Origin: Thermohalobaculum sp951813525
GTDB lineage: Bacteria > Pseudomonadota > Alphaproteobacteria > Rhodobacterales > Rhodobacteraceae
Direction: 5' to 3'
Length of the DNA: 64,000 nucleotides
Assembly: GCA_951813525.2 (NCBI GenBank)
Contig: CATOTJ020000001.1
Span: forward strand, 248,001 to 312,000
The first letter of the stretch is position 1. Each line of letters opens with the position of its first letter. Shown in pieces: positions 37,391-45,553 of this stretch. The position numbers and the translations under genes are program-made. A model generated the notes under the pieces. It was given only the letters and a program-made list of their open reading frames with translations, searched no databases and was not told where the DNA came from.

Positions 37391-37711
37391 CTACCAGTTC
37401 AGAAGCAATACACATGCGGCAGCAGCCTGATTGGCTGCAATGTTCGGTGGAGTACCTTTTGCCGCTTCGGTCACGCAATTTGACAGTTGCTGCGCGCGTC
37501 TCCTGAGGCCGTCCATGCCAATTCTGCGCACTTCATCCTCACCAAGAATATAAGCAGACCAATCACCGGCAGTAGCAAGACGATTCGATGCAGACGCAGA
37601 GTTCCACTGCCCGAAATTAGCGCTGTGAAGCGTTCCGCCCTCATACCAATCTGCAAAAGATGGAGTCGAAAAACAAGCCAGTGTTATTATAATCAACGCG
37701 CGGCGCTTCAT
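37391..37711 (-). CDS. Small exported protein, unknown function (passenger)
   Basis: A 106-residue protein with a clean Sec signal peptide (KRRALIIITLACFSTPSFA, cleavage before DWYEGG). The mature part has two Cys near its end (SNCVTEA and AACVLL), a possible disulfide. AAAGGAT lies upstream of the ATG. It is divergent from the other passenger genes of the IS1-family element. I do not recognise the family. Confidence 0.6.
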   Translation of the reverse strand: MKRRALIIITLACFSTPSFADWYEGGTLHSANFGQWNSASASNRLATAGDWSAYILGEDEVRRIGMDGLRRRAQQLSNCVTEAAKGTPPNIAANQAAAACVLLLNW

Positions 37712-37832
37712 TGAGATATCCTTTTCTCTGGTTGGGTTTAGTCTTGATTAGTGCCATCTATTTTGCACAAAGGCAAAAAATTGTGCATAATGAGTTAGAA
37801 GCCGTCAACCAACGAGACCAAGGAGGAAACAC

Positions 37833-38054
37833 ATGCCAAAGGGACCGCAAGGGCAGAGACGCCCGGCGGACGCAATCGGCAATGCGGTACATATTGCGCG
37901 AATTGCGACCGGAGAAATCGAAGAGACCACATTGAAGCAACCCGCCAAGCGCAAGAGTGGTTTAGCAGGGGCAAAAGCGCGTGCTGATAGTTTGAATAAC
38001 GAGGAGCGCAGCGAAATCGCAAAGATCGCGGCGACGGCGCGTTGGAAGCGATAA
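37833..38054 (+). CDS. Small basic conserved protein (passenger)
   Basis: A 73-residue protein starting PKGPQGQRRPADAIGNAVHI and ending in NNEERSEIAKIAATARWKR. The ending resembles the Ser/Ala-rich tails of small conserved proteins with an EERSEIARKAAxARW pattern, found widely but without an assigned function. The start has an excellent ribosome-binding site (AAGGAGG). Its last 13 bases overlap the next gene, so the two are translationally coupled. A nucleic-acid or partner-binding role is a guess from charge alone. Confidence 0.7.
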   Translation: MPKGPQGQRRPADAIGNAVHIARIATGEIEETTLKQPAKRKSGLAGAKARADSLNNEERSEIAKIAATARWKR

Positions 38055-38932
38055 ATGTAGATCAGCTGTCAGGGTCTGTCTTGAACAGCATCAATGGTGA
38101 CCTCGCCACGAAAATGAGTGGCGATTGTATATTTATCAAATCTGAGATGTTCCCACCGTTAGACGACGAATTTCGCGTGGTTCTTGAGGAAATCAAGCAG
38201 AATAGTGAAGAAACCCATTTAATTGTCTTGCTTGAAACGAATGGAGGTCTAATGGAAACAGTCGAAAGATTGGTCGCGGTCATGAGAACGCACTATGAGA
38301 GAGTTTCGTTTGTAATCCCGAACTACGCTTATTCTGCGGGAACTGTTTTGGCTCTTTCAGGAGACAAAATATATATGGATTATTACTCTGTCCTGGGACC
38401 AATTGACCCGCAGTATCGTAACCAGGATGGGTCGTATTTGCCGGGGCATGGCATTTTATCAAAGTTCGAAGACATCTGTGCGACTATTAATCAAGCGAGC
38501 ACGCAGAACGAATGCCGGGCAGAATTAGCTTACTTGATAAAGAACTTCGACCCTGCGCAATTATTCCAGATTGAGCAAGCCGTTCAACATGGCGTTTCGC
38601 TGATAACCGAGTGGCTACCCAAGTATAAGTTTAAGGACTGGGATAAGACGAAATCAAAGGGCGAAACCGTTACAGAAAAAATGCGAAAGCAGCGGGCGAC
38701 AGAGATTGCAAAAACGCTTGGTGATGCGTCGAAATGGCATTCACATGGTCGCGGCATTCCAATGAAGGAACTAACCAGTCGCGACGTGAAACTGATTGTT
38801 GATGATTTTGGAAACGATCCTGACCTGAACTTGATAGTCAGGAACTATCATGGTCTTGCTGTGGACTATTTTAGAAAGATGGACATTGGATCGTACATAC
38901 ACTCTAAACTTGGCCTTAGGAGGGTAGCATGA
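38042..38932 (+). CDS. SDH_sah/ClpP-fold serine protease-like protein (passenger)
   Basis: A 296-residue protein of the crotonase/ClpP fold in the serine dehydrogenase proteinase (SDH_sah) group. Marks are IVLLETNGGLMETVERLV, then FVIPNYAYSAGTVLALSGDKIYMDYYSVLGPIDPQ, with the likely nucleophile Ser in AYSAGT. No signal peptide or membrane segment is seen, so it should act in the cytoplasm. It overlaps the small basic protein upstream and a 60-residue protein downstream, forming a three-gene operon inside the IS1-family element. Whether it degrades peptides in vivo is unknown. Confidence 0.75.
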   Translation: MEAINVDQLSGSVLNSINGDLATKMSGDCIFIKSEMFPPLDDEFRVVLEEIKQNSEETHLIVLLETNGGLMETVERLVAVMRTHYERVSFVIPNYAYSAGTVLALSGDKIYMDYYSVLGPIDPQYRNQDGSYLPGHGILSKFEDICATINQASTQNECRAELAYLIKNFDPAQLFQIEQAVQHGVSLITEWLPKYKFKDWDKTKSKGETVTEKMRKQRATEIAKTLGDASKWHSHGRGIPMKELTSRDVKLIVDDFGNDPDLNLIVRNYHGLAVDYFRKMDIGSYIHSKLGLRRVA

Positions 38933-39111
38933 GCGATACACAAAACAACGAGGATCTCGCAAAGAAGTTGGAGGAGATTGGAAAGAAGGCTAAAGCGGCC
39001 TTCGGCGATCTTGACTTTCTGGATGATCTACCATCGGCCCCGAAACGGGTTGAATTGCCATTTCCGTACGGCAGTGAGTCTGCGAGGCCGTATGGCTGGT
39101 TTTGTAAATGA
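38929..39111 (+). CDS. Small acidic/basic protein downstream of the protease (passenger)
   Basis: A 60-residue protein whose ATG overlaps the stop of the protease-like gene (ATGA). The N-terminal half is a charged helix (NNEDLAKKLEEIGKKAKAAF) and the rest is Pro/Gly-rich. GGAGG lies upstream within the previous gene. No family recognised; the coupling suggests it works with the protease-like protein. Confidence 0.6.
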   Translation: MSDTQNNEDLAKKLEEIGKKAKAAFGDLDFLDDLPSAPKRVELPFPYGSESARPYGWFCK

Positions 39112-39666
39112 ACTTTGTGCTTGCTAAAGGGAGATAACATACCTATAACAGTGGTATGAACAAGTTAGACACCAAAACCCGCGCAATGATCCTGAACATG
39201 ATGGTTGAGGGCAGTTCCATGCGCTCAATCAGTCGGGTTGTGGGTGTTTCGATCAACACCGTGACCAAGCTGCTTGTTGAGGCTGGTGAAGCCTGCGCGG
39301 CGTACCACGATGAGACGGTGCGCAACGTAGGCGCAACCCGCGTTGAGTGTGATGAAATCTGGTCATTCGTCTATGCAAAGGACAAGAACGTAAAGACAGC
39401 CGCCGCCGCTCCTGATGGATCAGGTGATGTGTGGACATGGACTGCAATCGACGCAGATAGCAAAATGATCCTGTCCTATGAAGTGGGCGACCGCTCAGCG
39501 CAAACCGCGCACGAGTTCATGTTTGACCTGCGCGACCGTCTGTCAAACCGCGTCCAGCTTACCACAGACGGCCACAAGGCGTATCTCAGTGCTGTTGAGG
39601 ATGCTTTCGGCTCAGATGTGGACTATGCCATGCTGGTGAAAATGTACGGCGACAACACAGGCTCTA

Positions 39667-40508
39667 GGCGGCGTCTTCATTTAGGGGGTTCCCAAACTGG
39701 TTGGGATTTGATTCAAGGTCGAAAACGGAGGTGATCTTGAGCAGACGAACCCTGACGGACGCGCAATGGGCGCAGATTGAACCGCTTGTCCCCGGCAAAA
39801 AAGGCGACCGAGGGCGCACGGCGACAGACAACAGGCTTTTCCTTGATGCAATCCTGTGGTTGGCTCGTACAGCCTCGCCCTGGCGTGATCTTCCGCCTGA
39901 ACTGGGCAACTGGCGGACCGCACATTGCCGGTTCCGGCGGTGGACACATGCGGGCATTTGGGAGAGTCTTTTCAAAGCGTTAAGCGCTGATCCGGATTTC
40001 GAATACGTCCTTATCGATGCGACCATTTGCAAGGCCCATGCAGACGCCAGCGGCGCAAAAGGGGGGCTGAAACTCACGCAATCGGACGCTCCAAAGGCGG
40101 CCTGACCACGAAAATCCACGCCGCAGTCGACGCGCTTGGCCTGCCGATCCGCTTCACGATTACGCCCGGTCAGTGGGGTGATTGCCCTCAGGCGTGCGGC
40201 TTGATCGAGGGGTTTTCGGGCGTCGGGCACGTCATGGCAGATGCGGCTTATGATGCTGATTACCTGCGGGCCTTCATCGTTGATGAACTTGATGCAAAGG
40301 CGCAGATCAAGCAAAATCCGACGCGAACAGCACAAAAGGCAATCGATTGGTCGCTCTACAAAGAACGCCACCTTGTCGAATGTTTCTTCAATAGGATCAA
40401 ACGCTTCCGCCGCATAGCCCTACGGTGCGAAAAGACTATATCGTCCTTCCGAGCCTTCGTATCCCTCGCATGCACAATGGCCTGGCTCGCTTAAATGAAG
40501 ACGCCGCC
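39667..40508 (+). mobile_element. IS5-family (IS427 group) element
   Basis: An 842-bp element with perfect 17-bp inverted repeats (39667-39683 and 40492-40508, GGCGGCGTCTTCATTTA) and a TA target duplication (39665-39666, 40509-40510). It carries two overlapping transposase frames and sits inside the IS1-family transposase gene. Confidence 0.9.
39737..40494 (+). CDS. IS5/IS427 transposase, two frames joined by -1 frameshift
   Basis: The first frame (to 40105) runs from SRRTLTDAQWAQIEPLVPG to LIDATICKAHADASGAKGG and contains the DUF4096-type N-terminus and the first catalytic Asp. The second frame (to 40494) carries GGLTTKIHAAVDALGLP, GHVMADAAYDADYLR (second Asp) and ERHLVECFFNRIKRFRRIA (Glu). 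A -1 shift at the run aaaaggggggc near 40058 joins KGG to AETHAIGRSKGGL without loss. The TTG at 39737 is taken as start because GGAGGTG precedes it; the frame is open back to 39701. Confidence 0.8.
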
Positions 40509-40903
40509 TAAAGGGCATGAAAAAAAGTACAGCCCCGCAGAGTGCACAGGCATCAGGAAAGAGCCTGTCATGGGCCAACCTGTAGAGGAACTGGTCAGCA
40601 CGTCCTACGTTGAGCGCCAGAACCTTACAATGCGCATGGGGATGCGTCGCTTTACACGCCTGACCAATGCTTTCTCAAAGAAGCTGGAAAACCACCTGCA
40701 CATGCTGAGCCTGTATTTTGTGCATTACAACTTCGTGCGCATCCACAAGAGCCTTAAAATGACACCTGCAATGGCTGCTGGCGTTTCCGACACGCTGCAT
40801 GACACGGCCTGGATTGTTGGTCTGATTGATGCAAACGCACCAGCACCTAAAAAGCGTGGTCCGTACAAACCACGTCAGAAAAAAGACAATTCAAACTGAG
40901 ACA

Positions 40904-41674
40904 CTACCGGCGGGACTGCCATCTCGCGACATCGTCACGATCCTCAAACCGGTGCCAATTGGTCCCGTCGCACAGCTCGAACGGGCGATAAGTGACCTTA
41001 TAGTCCATCTTGCGCGACCCCGAGACCCAATACCCGAGATAGACATAGTCAAGATGCATAGCCTGGGCCATCGCGATGTGATCCAGAACCATGTAACTGC
41101 CCAGGCTGTCGATCGAAAGCTCAGGCTCGAAGAATGAATAGACCATCGACAGCCCGTCACTCAGCACATCCGACAAACAGGCTGCGATCAGCGATTTGGC
41201 GCCGGTCTCCGCGTCTTCCGTCAGATACTCGACAACCATCGAGTTGACCGGCGTTTCATCGACCATCGAAGCATAGTCGAACGCGTCCATATCGGCCATG
41301 CCGCCATCGGAATGGCGATGGTTTAGATACCGCCGGAACAGTGCGAACTGCGATTCGGTCGCCCAGGCTTCGCAGGCCCGCCGTTCCAAATGGGCGTTGC
41401 GGGCCAGCACCCGGCGCTGGGTCCGGCCGGGCTGAAAGGTTTCGACTGGGATACGGATGGACATGCAGGCAGAACAACCGACACACGCCGGGCGATAAAT
41501 AACCGATTGGCTGCGGCGAAAGCCCTTGTGGCTCAACGTGTTGTTGACCGTCGTTGCCGACGAGCCATTGAGGGTCGTGAACACCTTACGTTCCTCGCGC
41601 CCATCCAGATATGCGCAGGCTTGCGGAGCCGTCAGATAGAACTGGGCCTTCAGTGAACTTTCGTGATGACTCAT
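40904..41674 (-). CDS. bpt: Aspartate/glutamate leucyltransferase (Bpt), C-terminus at IS junction
   Basis: A 256-residue aminoacyl-tRNA-protein transferase that adds Leu to N-terminal Asp or Glu and so feeds the N-degron pathway. It begins SHHESSLKAQFYLTAPQACAYLDGREERKVF with the paired Cys of PACVGCSACMSIRIP, and ends with the GNAT-like part: YSFFEPELSIDSLGSYMVLDH and YLGYWVSGSRKMDYK. The ATG at 41674 has GGGGG upstream. The stop is a TAG supplied by the IS1-family terminal repeat, so the last few residues may differ from the ancestral protein. The catalytic core looks complete. Confidence 0.88.
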   Translation of the reverse strand: MSHHESSLKAQFYLTAPQACAYLDGREERKVFTTLNGSSATTVNNTLSHKGFRRSQSVIYRPACVGCSACMSIRIPVETFQPGRTQRRVLARNAHLERRACEAWATESQFALFRRYLNHRHSDGGMADMDAFDYASMVDETPVNSMVVEYLTEDAETGAKSLIAACLSDVLSDGLSMVYSFFEPELSIDSLGSYMVLDHIAMAQAMHLDYVYLGYWVSGSRKMDYKVTYRPFELCDGTNWHRFEDRDDVARWQSRR

Positions 41675-41863
41675 ACAGCCCCCAAACAAACGCTGTGCCC
41701 GTGCCCATGGTTCGTCATCGATATGGCGGATGCAAGGCAAAATCGACGTTTTTTTGCGAGAGTATGCGATAGACCGCCCAACCCGTGTGAAAGGCTCGGC
41801 CTGGGAATGAACCTTGCGATCGTCACATCACGTTGAACGAGACCTATGCCGCCCGAAACGCAT

Positions 41864-43696
41864 TCACTCCGGCATCCCCAGCCGCCGAAGCGCCTCCAGG
41901 CGTCGCCCCTTCTGGGGTTCGGGAAACGGCCACGTCTCGACCTGGGTCAGCGTCAGGGTCGGGATCGCCTCCAGCGCCTTCGCGACATGGGCGCGCGCTT
42001 CGGCCTCGTTCCCCAGCATTTCCTGCGCGAACGCAAGACCTACGCGAATGTCCGCGGCCAGGAATCCCTGCGGATTGCGGTCCAGAATCTGCTCATAGAC
42101 CGAAACCGCTTCGGCTGTCCGTCCAGAGAGAAGGAGCGTCTCGGCCCGGCTTTCCCAAATCCAGAGAGGCGCCTTTGGATTAAGGCGTAACGATTCTTCA
42201 AGGCGCGCAGCAGACTCGGCAAATTTGCCAAGCTGGCGATAATATACCCCGGTCAGCGCAAGGAAGGTCGCGTCACCAGGCGCAAGGTCGACCGCTTTCA
42301 GGCCTTCTTCGAGCGCAAGCTCGTTCTGCCCCAAAGTATAATGGACGAAGGCAAGAACGCCGTAACCGTCCGGCAGTTCCGGGGCCAGTTCGACCGCGCG
42401 CCTGGCGTGCTTTTCGGCCAGCGCGCGCGCGGCGCCACTGTCCTCGGCAAACCCGAACATGGCCAAACGGGCATGGCGCCACGCCGTCCAAGCGTGAAGC
42501 TGACCGGAATCGGGCTCCAATCGCAGCGCCTCCTCCATCATGTCCAGCGCTTTCAACATGTTGGCTTTTTTGTTGGTCTGGTCCAACGCATACGATTCAT
42601 GGCCCAGCAGCCACGCCTCGAAACTCTTCACACCGCGGCCCGCGACATAGGCACGCTCGCCATAGACCACTTCGGCTGTGACACCGATCAGAATTTGCCG
42701 TGTGATATCGTCCTGCACATCGAAGATCTCGGCGACCGTCCGATCGTATTTGCGCGACCAGACATGGGCGCCGTCACGCGCGTCGATCAACTGTGCTGTC
42801 ACCCGCAGTTTGTCGCCATCACGCCGAACACTTCCCTCAACGACGAATTGAACATTCAGCTCATCCGCGATCTGACGGATGTCGATGGACTTGTCCTTGT
42901 AGGCAAAGGACGATTTGCGCGCGATCACGTCGACTTGCGGAAAGCGGGACAACCCTCCGATGATATCTTCGCTCAGCCCATCGCTCAGGAACTCCTGCGC
43001 GGGATCGCCGCTTAGGTTGTCAAAGGCAAGCACGGCAATCGATGGCTTGCCAACCGGCTGATCGTGCCGAAACGCAAACCACCACGACGCCAAGCCGACA
43101 ACAACCGCCAGCAGCACAGCCGCCACGGCCATCGCTGGCCGGAACCTGCTGTGCTTTTTTGGGAGGCGTATTGCCTGCTCACCGTCGGAAAGGATCTGGA
43201 AGGCACGAACTGGCCTGGGGATGTTTTTGACTTCCATCTCGCCCAGATCAGCCAAATTCAGATCCAGCCGGTCGCGTATCTGATCACGAACCGAGCGCGA
43301 GACAACGATACCGCCAGACGGAGCCAGGGCTTCGAGACGGGCGGCAACGTTCACGCCATCACCCAGCAGGTCGCCGTCCTGATCGACCACGTCGCCGACA
43401 TTGATGCCGCAGCGATATTCAATGCGCCGATCATGGGGGGTATCTGTATTGCGTTCGGCAATCCCCGCCTGCATCGCGGTCGCAAAGCGCACGGCGCCAA
43501 CAGCAGATGGAAATTCGATCAGCAGGCTATCGCCGGCAGTGTTGGCGATCCGTCCGCCATGCTCGGCAAGGAGAGGGTCGATCAGCTCCGCGCGGTGCCC
43601 GCGTTGAGCCGTCAACGTGCCTTCTTCGTCGGCCGCGATCAACCGGGAAAAACCGACGATGTCCGCGGCCAAAATTGTGGTCAGGCGGCGTTCCAC
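41864..43696 (-). CDS. Class III adenylate/guanylate cyclase with membrane segment and TPRs
   Basis: About 610 residues. The catalytic domain comes first (1-170): RRLTTILAADIVGFSRL with the first metal Asp, AGDSLLIEFPS with the second, and GDGVNVAARLEALA with the transition-state Asn and Arg. A single membrane segment (about 190-210, PAMAVAAVLLAVVVGLASWWF) is followed by a TolB/FlgO-like region (IAVLAFDNLSGD, FVVEGSVRRDGDKLRV) and TPRs (about 380-590). The GTG at 43696 with GGAGGG upstream gives a standard N-terminus; the frame is open further back. This layout is common in alphaproteobacteria and is thought to make cAMP in response to an unknown signal. Confidence 0.88.
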   Translation of the reverse strand: MERRLTTILAADIVGFSRLIAADEEGTLTAQRGHRAELIDPLLAEHGGRIANTAGDSLLIEFPSAVGAVRFATAMQAGIAERNTDTPHDRRIEYRCGINVGDVVDQDGDLLGDGVNVAARLEALAPSGGIVVSRSVRDQIRDRLDLNLADLGEMEVKNIPRPVRAFQILSDGEQAIRLPKKHSRFRPAMAVAAVLLAVVVGLASWWFAFRHDQPVGKPSIAVLAFDNLSGDPAQEFLSDGLSEDIIGGLSRFPQVDVIARKSSFAYKDKSIDIRQIADELNVQFVVEGSVRRDGDKLRVTAQLIDARDGAHVWSRKYDRTVAEIFDVQDDITRQILIGVTAEVVYGERAYVAGRGVKSFEAWLLGHESYALDQTNKKANMLKALDMMEEALRLEPDSGQLHAWTAWRHARLAMFGFAEDSGAARALAEKHARRAVELAPELPDGYGVLAFVHYTLGQNELALEEGLKAVDLAPGDATFLALTGVYYRQLGKFAESAARLEESLRLNPKAPLWIWESRAETLLLSGRTAEAVSVYEQILDRNPQGFLAADIRVGLAFAQEMLGNEAEARAHVAKALEAIPTLTLTQVETWPFPEPQKGRRLEALRRLGMPE

Positions 43697-44020
43697 AATG
43701 CTCCCTCCCAGGCGCCATAGTAGTGGCTTTGTGAATATTGGACCAGTAAATACGCCGACAGCGCGCATGGGTGGTGAACACCGGTGCTATATGTGGCGCC
43801 CATGCGCCGTCCCGACGCCTATCCCGCGACCAGGTTTTTTGACGAACGGGACCATACCAATCACGCAATTCCCCGGCGAAATAACCATTCGATCCCCGGC
43901 GGGCCAAAAGAGTGCACCGGCTGTTCAGCCCCGGTCTCAATCCGGGTTCGTCAGTTGATGTCCTGTGGGTGCGCGCCACACGCAGCGGCCCACCAATCTG
44001 CGCACAGGCCGCGCACGCCC
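43697..44020. other. Intergenic stretch with a small hairpin
   Basis: Just over 320 bases between the cyclase and the RDD gene. A CCCGG-n7-CCGGG hairpin at 43930-43946 is the only structure noticed; no T-run follows on either strand, so it is not a clear terminator. An open plus-strand frame crosses the region but has no recognisable product. Confidence 0.35.
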
Positions 44021-44497
44021 CTATTTCGGACGGTTGATCACGACGGTGCCCAGGATCAGGTCGTGAATTGCCTGTCGCCGCGGCGATGTCGCCATCAGTA
44101 TCCAGCCGACAATCGCCATCGGCAAAAACCATAGCGAGATGAGAAACAGCAGCGAGTGCAGGAAAGCGGGGCCATCGGTGCATCGCTCGCCCTTGGCACC
44201 GCGCACCTCTATGCCCAAGACCATCATTCCGACCGTCGCCGAGCGTTGCGATAGCATCAGCCAGCGATAGACAAGGCCGGTAGCAGTCAGCATCAGAAAT
44301 CCCAACACCATCGACAGCCCGGCGGAAATGACCGAGGCAAGCATGGCGATCACCAGCACCACGAACCAAAGAACGGCGATAATGATTGTATCCAGGACAA
44401 ACGCCGTCAAACGCCGAAATGGCACGCCGGCGTAGAATTGCGGATCAAGTTCCGGATCTGGCAGTCCCAAGGCGCGCCCCCATTCCCGTGCCCCCAT
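44021..44497 (-). CDS. RDD-family membrane protein
   Basis: A 158-residue inner-membrane protein with the RDD pattern: FYAGVPFRRLTAFVLDTIIIAVLW (Arg and Asp in the first segment), a second hydrophobic segment, QRSATVGMMVLGIEV and a last segment followed by RRQAIHDLILGTVVI. The function of the family is mixed; transport or stress roles have been proposed. It lies 28 bases downstream of the polysaccharide-export permease on the same strand and may be co-transcribed with it. Confidence 0.85.
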   Translation of the reverse strand: MGAREWGRALGLPDPELDPQFYAGVPFRRLTAFVLDTIIIAVLWFVVLVIAMLASVISAGLSMVLGFLMLTATGLVYRWLMLSQRSATVGMMVLGIEVRGAKGERCTDGPAFLHSLLFLISLWFLPMAIVGWILMATSPRRQAIHDLILGTVVINRPK

Positions 44498-44525
44498 TCA
44501 CGTGCCCCAAACGTTCGAACTGGCG

Positions 44526-45368
44526 TCAGCCGCCGGGAACGTGGCTCATATTGAAATGACGTCGGACATGATGCTCCGCCAGGAACCCGATCACCAGAAC
44601 AGCCAGCGTCACCAAAATCGCATAGGTCATGTCGGTCGTGCGCGCCGTATAGTTCAGAAACACCGCCGACCGCCCCTGATCCAGGAAGTGAAACAGCGGA
44701 TTCCAATCGAAATAGGGCCGCAGCGTTCCCGGCAAGCTGTTGGCGACAAAGAATTTGCCGGACGTGAAAAACATAATCCGGATATATGTCGTGTGCAGGA
44801 TGGTGCCCCAACTGAGATACCGGTTGATCGCCAGGAACACCGTTCCCGCCGCGATCCCGCTGATCCAGCACCAGAACATCGCCGAGACAAACAGCAGCGG
44901 GTCGTTCATTTCCCAGATGTCGCGCAGCAGGTAATTCAGGACCAGCATGATCACCAGGGCGAACAGGTTTTTATAGAACGAGCTGATCGCCTTGACGCAA
45001 ATCATCAGAAACGGAGACAGGCGCTGATGGTTCATCATGTCCTGGCGCAAGGCCATCGAAACCGCGCTGACTGTCCGGATATGGGTGAAGAAGACGATGA
45101 ATCCGATCACGACGAAGGTCAGCGCATCGCCGCGGATTTGACTGCCGCGCCCGCCGATCAGGGTCATGAAACCAAAAAAGATGATGCCCATCATCAACGG
45201 CTGGGCGACCGAAATCAGAATACCCAGGGCAGCGTTCTTGTGCTCGGACCGCAGATCCCGAACGACCAGCGAATAAACCAGCGCCGTAAAGGCGCCCAGC
45301 TCGGTCAGAAAGCCCTGCCGCACCGTATCGGTGCTTTTGTTGACGTGCAGGAAACGTTCGTCGTGCAT
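44526..45368 (-). CDS. KpsM-like ABC permease for polysaccharide export
   Basis: A 280-residue ABC-2 type inner-membrane permease with about six membrane segments. The amphipathic start (LVVRDLRSEHKNAALGILISVAQPL) and the later HLD-type end YFDWNPLFHFLDQGRSAVF fit the capsule/LPS export group. Its ATPase partner (KpsT-like) is not in the window. The ATG at 45368 has AGGG at a good distance; an ATG seven codons upstream is possible. It is divergent from cysQ and opens the surface-polysaccharide locus. Confidence 0.85.
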   Translation of the reverse strand: MHDERFLHVNKSTDTVRQGFLTELGAFTALVYSLVVRDLRSEHKNAALGILISVAQPLMMGIIFFGFMTLIGGRGSQIRGDALTFVVIGFIVFFTHIRTVSAVSMALRQDMMNHQRLSPFLMICVKAISSFYKNLFALVIMLVLNYLLRDIWEMNDPLLFVSAMFWCWISGIAAGTVFLAINRYLSWGTILHTTYIRIMFFTSGKFFVANSLPGTLRPYFDWNPLFHFLDQGRSAVFLNYTARTTDMTYAILVTLAVLVIGFLAEHHVRRHFNMSHVPGG

Positions 45369-45553
45369 AAGGAACCCTGGCCCTTGCATTGTTTGCGGCG
45401 GCTTTAGTTGTTGCCGACGTGCGCCCGTATCTGCAAAAGGTGCGCGCCGGGTGGATGCCTCAGTGTTGCCGAAACTGGTATATAGCTGGTGAAGCGCCTG
45501 AAAACAAAGTGCCGGTTAAGGTTATACCGGTAAAGCGTAGAACGGGGTGGCGT

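Larger units (their letters stand above)
39156..40899 (+). pseudogene. IS1-family transposase interrupted by an IS5/IS427 element
   Basis: The N-terminal part (39156-39666) begins NKLDTKTRAMILNMMVEGSS and has the helix-turn-helix MRSISRVVGVSINTVTKLL, then VECDEIWSFVYAKDKNVK, WTWTAIDADSKMI and LTTDGHKAYL. The C-terminal part resumes at 40511 with KKYSPAECTG, STSYVERQNLTMRMGMRRFTR and a basic end. Removing the inserted element and one TA copy restores the frame exactly (GSKGHEKKYSP). The transposase would be intact but for that insertion, so the event looks recent. Confidence 0.85.
37289..40908 (+). mobile_element. IS1-family element carrying passenger genes (transporter IS)
   Basis: A perfect 21-bp inverted repeat bounds the element at 37289-37309 and 40888-40908 (outer end GGTAGTGTCTCAG). 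Inside are four passenger genes at the left and a single IS1-family transposase at the right, itself split by an IS5/IS427 element. No direct target repeat was found outside the ends. The left flank is an interrupted VWA gene and the right flank is the end of bpt, so a deletion next to the element is likely. Confidence 0.8.

Noticed and set aside
43930..43946. CCCGG/CCGGG hairpin as a Rho-independent terminator
   Set aside because: No T-run follows on either strand and the stem is only five pairs.
43784..44134. A 116-codon plus-strand frame between the cyclase and RDD genes
   Set aside because: It overlaps the end of the RDD gene antisense and lacks a recognisable product.
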